A stretch of DNA of 64,000 bases from Sulfitobacter sp. DSM 110093 (lineage in GTDB: Bacteria; Pseudomonadota; Alphaproteobacteria; Rhodobacterales; Rhodobacteraceae). A program made the translations under genes and the position numbers. The stretch is taken from assembly GCF_022788715.1 (NCBI RefSeq), contig NZ_CP085167.1, positions 2,369,001-2,433,000 of the forward strand, given 5' to 3'. Shown here piece after piece: positions 60,723-64,000 of this stretch. The notes beneath the pieces are model-generated. The model had not been told where the DNA came from. It made no database searches and saw only the letters and a list, made by a program, of their open reading frames with translations. Every line of letters begins with the position of its first letter. Position 1 is the stretch's first letter.

Positions 60723-60811
60723 TGCCTGCGCCCGTTGAGAGGGCGGACGGTATTTGAAAAAGGATGAAGGGGAGCGGTGAAAGTCGCGCCCCTTTTTGCT
60801 GTTTGGGGGTA

Positions 60812-61027
60812 TCAAAGACGGGGTGTGTCCAGTCCTTTGAGGCAGCGGTCGGGGGGCCCTTCTGCGCGGTAGGCTTCGGCCCCGCAGGCGACACAGTAGT
60901 ATTTGCGCAAAGCGCCCTTGTCGCCTGCCCGGTCTTCGCGCCAGCGGCAGTCCCGCGTGGGCGCATTGCGGCGGGCAAAGATCAGCACGATCACAAAGAC
61001 AATAATGATGACAAAGGGTAGGATCAT
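60812..61027 (-). CDS. Small membrane protein with a Cys-rich tail
   Basis: 71-residue protein with one N-terminal transmembrane helix (MILPFVIIIVFVIVLIFARR) and a soluble part with Cys at CRWRED, YYCVACGAEAYR and RCLKGL, resembling a small zinc ribbon. Function unknown. It lies downstream of the sdhB terminator in the same orientation. Confidence 0.6.
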   Translation of the reverse strand: MILPFVIIIVFVIVLIFARRNAPTRDCRWREDRAGDKGALRKYYCVACGAEAYRAEGPPDRCLKGLDTPRL

Positions 61028-61037
61028 GGGAAAACCA

Positions 61038-61062
61038 AAGGCCCGGCGCTTGGCCGGGCCTT
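61038..61062 (-). terminator. Rho-independent terminator of the sdh operon
   Basis: AAGGCCCGGC (61038-61047) pairs with GCCGGGCCTT (61053-61062). On the minus strand it follows the sdhB stop by 7 bp and is followed by TGGTTTTCCC. Confidence 0.75.
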
Positions 61063-61069
61063 GTTGTCT

Positions 61070-61849
61070 TTAGACGGTCCGTTCGACCATCAGCTTCTTG
61101 ATATTGGCGATCGCCTCTGCGGGGTTCAGCCCCTTGGGGCAGGTCTTGGCGCAGTTCATGATCGTGTGGCAACGGTAGAGCTTGAACGGGTCTTCGAGGT
61201 CATCCAGGCGTTCGCCCGTCGCCTCGTCGCGGCTGTCAATGATCCAGCGGTAGGCGTGCAGCAGGGCGGCCGGCCCGAGGTAGCGGTCGCCGTTCCACCA
61301 GTAACTGGGGCAGGAAGTCGAGCAGCAGGCGCACATGATGCACTCGTAAAGACCGTCGAGCTTGGCGCGGTCGTCGATCGACTGTTTCCACTCTTTGCGC
61401 GGCTCAGGCGTCTCGGTTTCCAGCCAGGGCTGGATCGAGGCGTGCTGGGCGTAGAAGTGGGTCAGATCAGGAATCAGGTCTTTGACCACCGGCATATGCG
61501 GCAGCGGGTAGATTTTGACCACGCCGTTGATCTCTTCCATGCCATAGGTACAGGCCAGCGTGTTGATCCCGTCGATGTTCATCGCGCAGGAGCCGCAGAT
61601 GCCTTCGCGGCAGGAGCGGCGGAAGGTCAGCGTGGGGTCGATCTCGTTCTTGATCTTGATCAGCGCGTCGAGAATCATCGGCCCGCAATCGTCCATGTCG
61701 ACGAAATAGGTGTCGAGCGCCGGGTTCTTCCCGTCATCGGGGTTCCAGCGATAGACGTGGAACTCGCGCAGGTTGGTGGCACCTGTTGGCTTGGGCCATG
61801 TCTTGCCGCTGGTCATGCGGGAGTTTTTGGGAAGCGTCAGTTGAACCAT
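61070..61849 (-). CDS. sdhB: Succinate dehydrogenase iron-sulfur subunit
   Basis: Carries the [2Fe-2S], [4Fe-4S] and [3Fe-4S] clusters that move electrons from SdhA to the quinone site. Cys ligands: [20 protein letters not shown] and the following C for [2Fe-2S]; [15 protein letters not shown] and [17 protein letters not shown] for the others. The 259-residue length is normal. It is the last gene of the sdh operon in the window; sdhC and sdhD would be upstream of sdhA, outside the window. Confidence 0.97.
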   Translation of the reverse strand: MVQLTLPKNSRMTSGKTWPKPTGATNLREFHVYRWNPDDGKNPALDTYFVDMDDCGPMILDALIKIKNEIDPTLTFRRSCREGICGSCAMNIDGINTLACTYGMEEINGVVKIYPLPHMPVVKDLIPDLTHFYAQHASIQPWLETETPEPRKEWKQSIDDRAKLDGLYECIMCACCSTSCPSYWWNGDRYLGPAALLHAYRWIIDSRDEATGERLDDLEDPFKLYRCHTIMNCAKTCPKGLNPAEAIANIKKLMVERTV

Positions 61850-61859
61850 TGTGCGTCTC

Positions 61860-62195
61860 CTAAAGCGTCATGCCAGCTGCAGGCGCGGCGGCCAGCAGGC
61901 AGGTGCGGGTCTCGGGGCGCGACAGGATCGTGCGCACGGTGCCCGTTGTTGTGTCTTCCACGCCGACCACGGTGGCGCGGGCCAATTCGCGCAGTTCCAG
62001 CGCGTCGGCATTGTCGATGATGCAGTCGGTGAAGGGGGTGATCAGCTGTTTTGGCACCTGTGGAAAGCGGGTGGCCAGAACTTCGGTCACCACGCCTTTT
62101 GAGGTTTGGCGGGCGGTGTCATCCACCGCCTGCTGAACTTCAACACAGCCCGAAAGAGCGAACAGCGTGGCCGCGATGAGTGCTGTGCGAACCAT
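61860..62195 (-). CDS. Small lipoprotein within the sdh operon
   Basis: 111-residue protein between sdhA and sdhB. The N-terminus [20 protein letters not shown] is a lipoprotein signal (lipobox LSGC). The mature part has [40 protein letters not shown], and two or three Cys. Its ATG overlaps the sdhA stop in TGATG (62193-62197), so translation is coupled. It is a recurrent neighbour of sdhA in Rhodobacteraceae; function unknown. Confidence 0.8.
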   Translation of the reverse strand: MVRTALIAATLFALSGCVEVQQAVDDTARQTSKGVVTEVLATRFPQVPKQLITPFTDCIIDNADALELRELARATVVGVEDTTTGTVRTILSRPETRTCLLAAAPAAGMTL

Positions 62196-64000
62196 CAATA
62201 CACCCGTGCCTTGGGGGCGATCTTCTTCATGTCGATGCCGCCTTCGGATTCGTCGGTCAGCGGATCGAGGTGCACGGCGCGGTAGGTGAGTTTCGCGTCA
62301 TTGCCATCGAACCACGCCAGCGAGTGTTTGCGCCATTCGTCGTCGTTCCGATCCGGGTAGTCCTCATGCGCGTGCGCGCCACGGCTTTCTTTGCGCGCGG
62401 CGGCGGCGGTGATCGTGGCGGTGGCGTTGGGCATCAGGTTGGTCAGCTCCAGCGTCTCCATCAAATCAGAGTTCCACACGAGACTGCGGTCGGTGACATG
62501 CAGATCGTTCAGCTTGTCGGCCACTTCGATCATTTTCTCACGGCCCTCTTCCAGCGTCTTGTCGGTGCGGAAAACGGCGGCATCGGCCTGCATGGTTTTC
62601 TGCATCTCAAGGCGCAGTTCCGAGGTCGGCGTGCCGCCCTTGGCATTGCGCAGACCGTCGAAACGATCAAATGCCTTTTCCACCGATTTGAGGTTCGGCG
62701 CGGGCACCGGGCTGTCGGCGTCGACGATCTTGGCCGCGCGGATCGCGGCGGCGCGGCCAAAGACCACGAGGTCGATCAGCGAGTTCGAACCCAGACGGTT
62801 CGCACCGTGTACCGAAGCACAGCCCGCCTCGCCCACTGCCATCAGGCCGGGTGCGATGGCGTCGGGGTTGTCGGCGGTCGGGTTCAGCACTTCGCCCCAG
62901 TAGTTCGTGGGGATGCCGCCCATGTTGTAGTGCACCGTCGGCAGCACCGGGATCGGCTCTTTCGTGAGATCCACACCGGCAAAGATACGCGCGGATTCCG
63001 AGATGCCCGGCAGGCGCAGGTCCAGCGTTTCGGGCGGCAGGTGGTTCAGGTGCAGGTGGATGTGGTCTTTGTTTTCGCCCACACCACGGCCTTCGCGTAT
63101 TTCCATCGTCATGCAGCGCGAGACAACGTCACGCGAGGCGAGGTCTTTGTACGTCGGCGCGTAGCGTTCCATGAAACGCTCGCCTTCGGAGTTGGTGAGG
63201 TACCCGCCCTCGCCGCGCGCGCCTTCGGTGATCAGACAGCCCGCACCGTAGATGCCGGTGGGGTGGAACTGGACGAATTCCATGTCTTGCAACGGCAGAC
63301 CCGCACGGGCCGCCATGCCGCCACCGTCGCCGGTGCAGGTATGCGCCGAGGTGGCCGAGAAATAGGCCCGGCCATAGCCGCCTGTCGCCAGCACCACCAT
63401 CTTGGCGCTGAACAGGTGCATGGTGCCGTCGTCGAGCTTCCAGCAGAGCACGCCTTGGCAAACGCCGTCGTCCGACATGATCAGGTCGATGGCGAAATAT
63501 TCGATGAAGAACTCCGCGCTCTGCTTCAGCGACTGACCGTAAAGCGTGTGCAGGATCGCGTGGCCGGTCCGGTCGGCGGCGGCACAGGTGCGCTGCACGG
63601 GCGGGCCTTCGCCGAATTCGGTGGTGTGGCCGCCGAAGGGGCGCTGATAGATCTTGCCCTCTTCGGTGCGCGAGAAGGGCACACCGTAGTGCTCAAGCTC
63701 GTAAACCGCCTTGGGCGCTTCGCGGGCGAGGTATTCCATCGCATCCGTGTCGCCCAGCCAGTCAGAGCCTTTGACCGTGTCATACATATGCCACTGCCAG
63801 TTGTCGGGGCCCATGTTGCTCAAGGAAGCCGCGATGCCACCCTGCGCCGCTACGGTGTGCGAGCGGGTTGGGAAAACCTTGGAGATACAAGCCGTGCGCA
63901 GCCCCTGCTCCGCCATGCCCAATGTCGCGCGCAGACCAGCACCGCCTGCCCCCACCACGACAACGTCATATTCGTGGGTTTCATATTCATATGCTGCCAT
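62195..64000 (-). CDS. sdhA: Succinate dehydrogenase flavoprotein subunit
   Basis: Oxidises succinate to fumarate in the TCA cycle and reduces FAD. The 601-residue protein is complete; its ATG occupies the last three bases of the window. FAD motif [20 protein letters not shown], the flavinylated His in [14 protein letters not shown], substrate residues in [26 protein letters not shown], and the C-terminal MDEW-like [20 protein letters not shown] and [20 protein letters not shown]. Upstream regulatory sequence lies outside the window. Confidence 0.97.
   Translation of the reverse strand: MAAYEYETHEYDVVVVGAGGAGLRATLGMAEQGLRTACISKVFPTRSHTVAAQGGIAASLSNMGPDNWQWHMYDTVKGSDWLGDTDAMEYLAREAPKAVYELEHYGVPFSRTEEGKIYQRPFGGHTTEFGEGPPVQRTCAAADRTGHAILHTLYGQSLKQSAEFFIEYFAIDLIMSDDGVCQGVLCWKLDDGTMHLFSAKMVVLATGGYGRAYFSATSAHTCTGDGGGMAARAGLPLQDMEFVQFHPTGIYGAGCLITEGARGEGGYLTNSEGERFMERYAPTYKDLASRDVVSRCMTMEIREGRGVGENKDHIHLHLNHLPPETLDLRLPGISESARIFAGVDLTKEPIPVLPTVHYNMGGIPTNYWGEVLNPTADNPDAIAPGLMAVGEAGCASVHGANRLGSNSLIDLVVFGRAAAIRAAKIVDADSPVPAPNLKSVEKAFDRFDGLRNAKGGTPTSELRLEMQKTMQADAAVFRTDKTLEEGREKMIEVADKLNDLHVTDRSLVWNSDLMETLELTNLMPNATATITAAAARKESRGAHAHEDYPDRNDDEWRKHSLAWFDGNDAKLTYRAVHLDPLTDESEGGIDMKKIAPKARVY

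Overview
The window looks like a chromosome segment of a marine alphaproteobacterium of the Rhodobacteraceae (Roseobacter group, Sulfitobacter-like). The evidence is a set of lineage-typical genes: crotonyl-CoA carboxylase/reductase with ethylmalonyl-CoA mutase, an sdhA-lipoprotein-sdhB order, a TSUP/TIGR02186 pair, an HvrA-type H-NS protein, an Irr-type ICE box, and LexA boxes of the GTTC-N7-GTTC type. Species was not determined.

Region 1 (1 to about 7290) is the right part of an integrated element whose left end is outside the window. It carries a modification-dependent (type IV) HNH endonuclease, a coiled-coil protein with an operator-like palindrome over its ribosome-binding site, a MobV/Pre-like relaxase with a translationally coupled partner, a replication-initiator-like protein with iteron-like repeats upstream, and a large tyrosine recombinase. 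It resembles a mobilisable plasmid that became an integrative element carrying an anti-phage gene.

Region 2 (7292-17430) is a complete 10.1-kb element in tRNA-Asn(GUU), bounded by a 50-bp perfect direct repeat. Order: P4-type integrase, control region with a LexA-like box and helically phased repeats, AlpA regulator, primase-polymerase/helicase, inverted-repeat cluster (candidate origin), two tiny proteins, a lower-GC leftward cargo operon (RelE/HigB-like toxin, XRE antitoxin, DUF6941), an orphan gene, then HK97-type capsid, prohead protease, portal, a small HTH protein and a terminator. It has no large terminase, tail or lysis genes. This is the architecture of a capsid-encoding phage satellite, and it is the most interesting object here.

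Region 3 (17458-64000) is core chromosome: DoxX, gamma-glutamyltranspeptidase, glycosyltransferase, tRNA-Ser(GCU), YchF, trpA, an LldD-type oxidase, L25, Pth, trpB (opposite strand, about 8 kb from trpA), AsmA, RimO, a LysR/VOC divergent pair, an SOS-controlled small protein, hemolysin III, M48 protease, branched-chain aminotransferase, UspA, nfu-tsaB-rimI under an ICE box, a BMP-type nucleoside ABC transporter, TSUP/TIGR02186, a RecD-like helicase, a LuxR regulator, the ethylmalonyl-CoA pathway genes ccr and ecm flanking an acyltransferase, an H-NS-like protein, deoD, and the sdh operon. The notable regulatory sites are a LexA box filling the spacer of a promoter at 39141-39169, the ICE box at 43265-43281, a 26-bp LysR-type palindrome at 38120-38145 and an inverted repeat at 32530-32555 upstream of two tandem exported paralogues.
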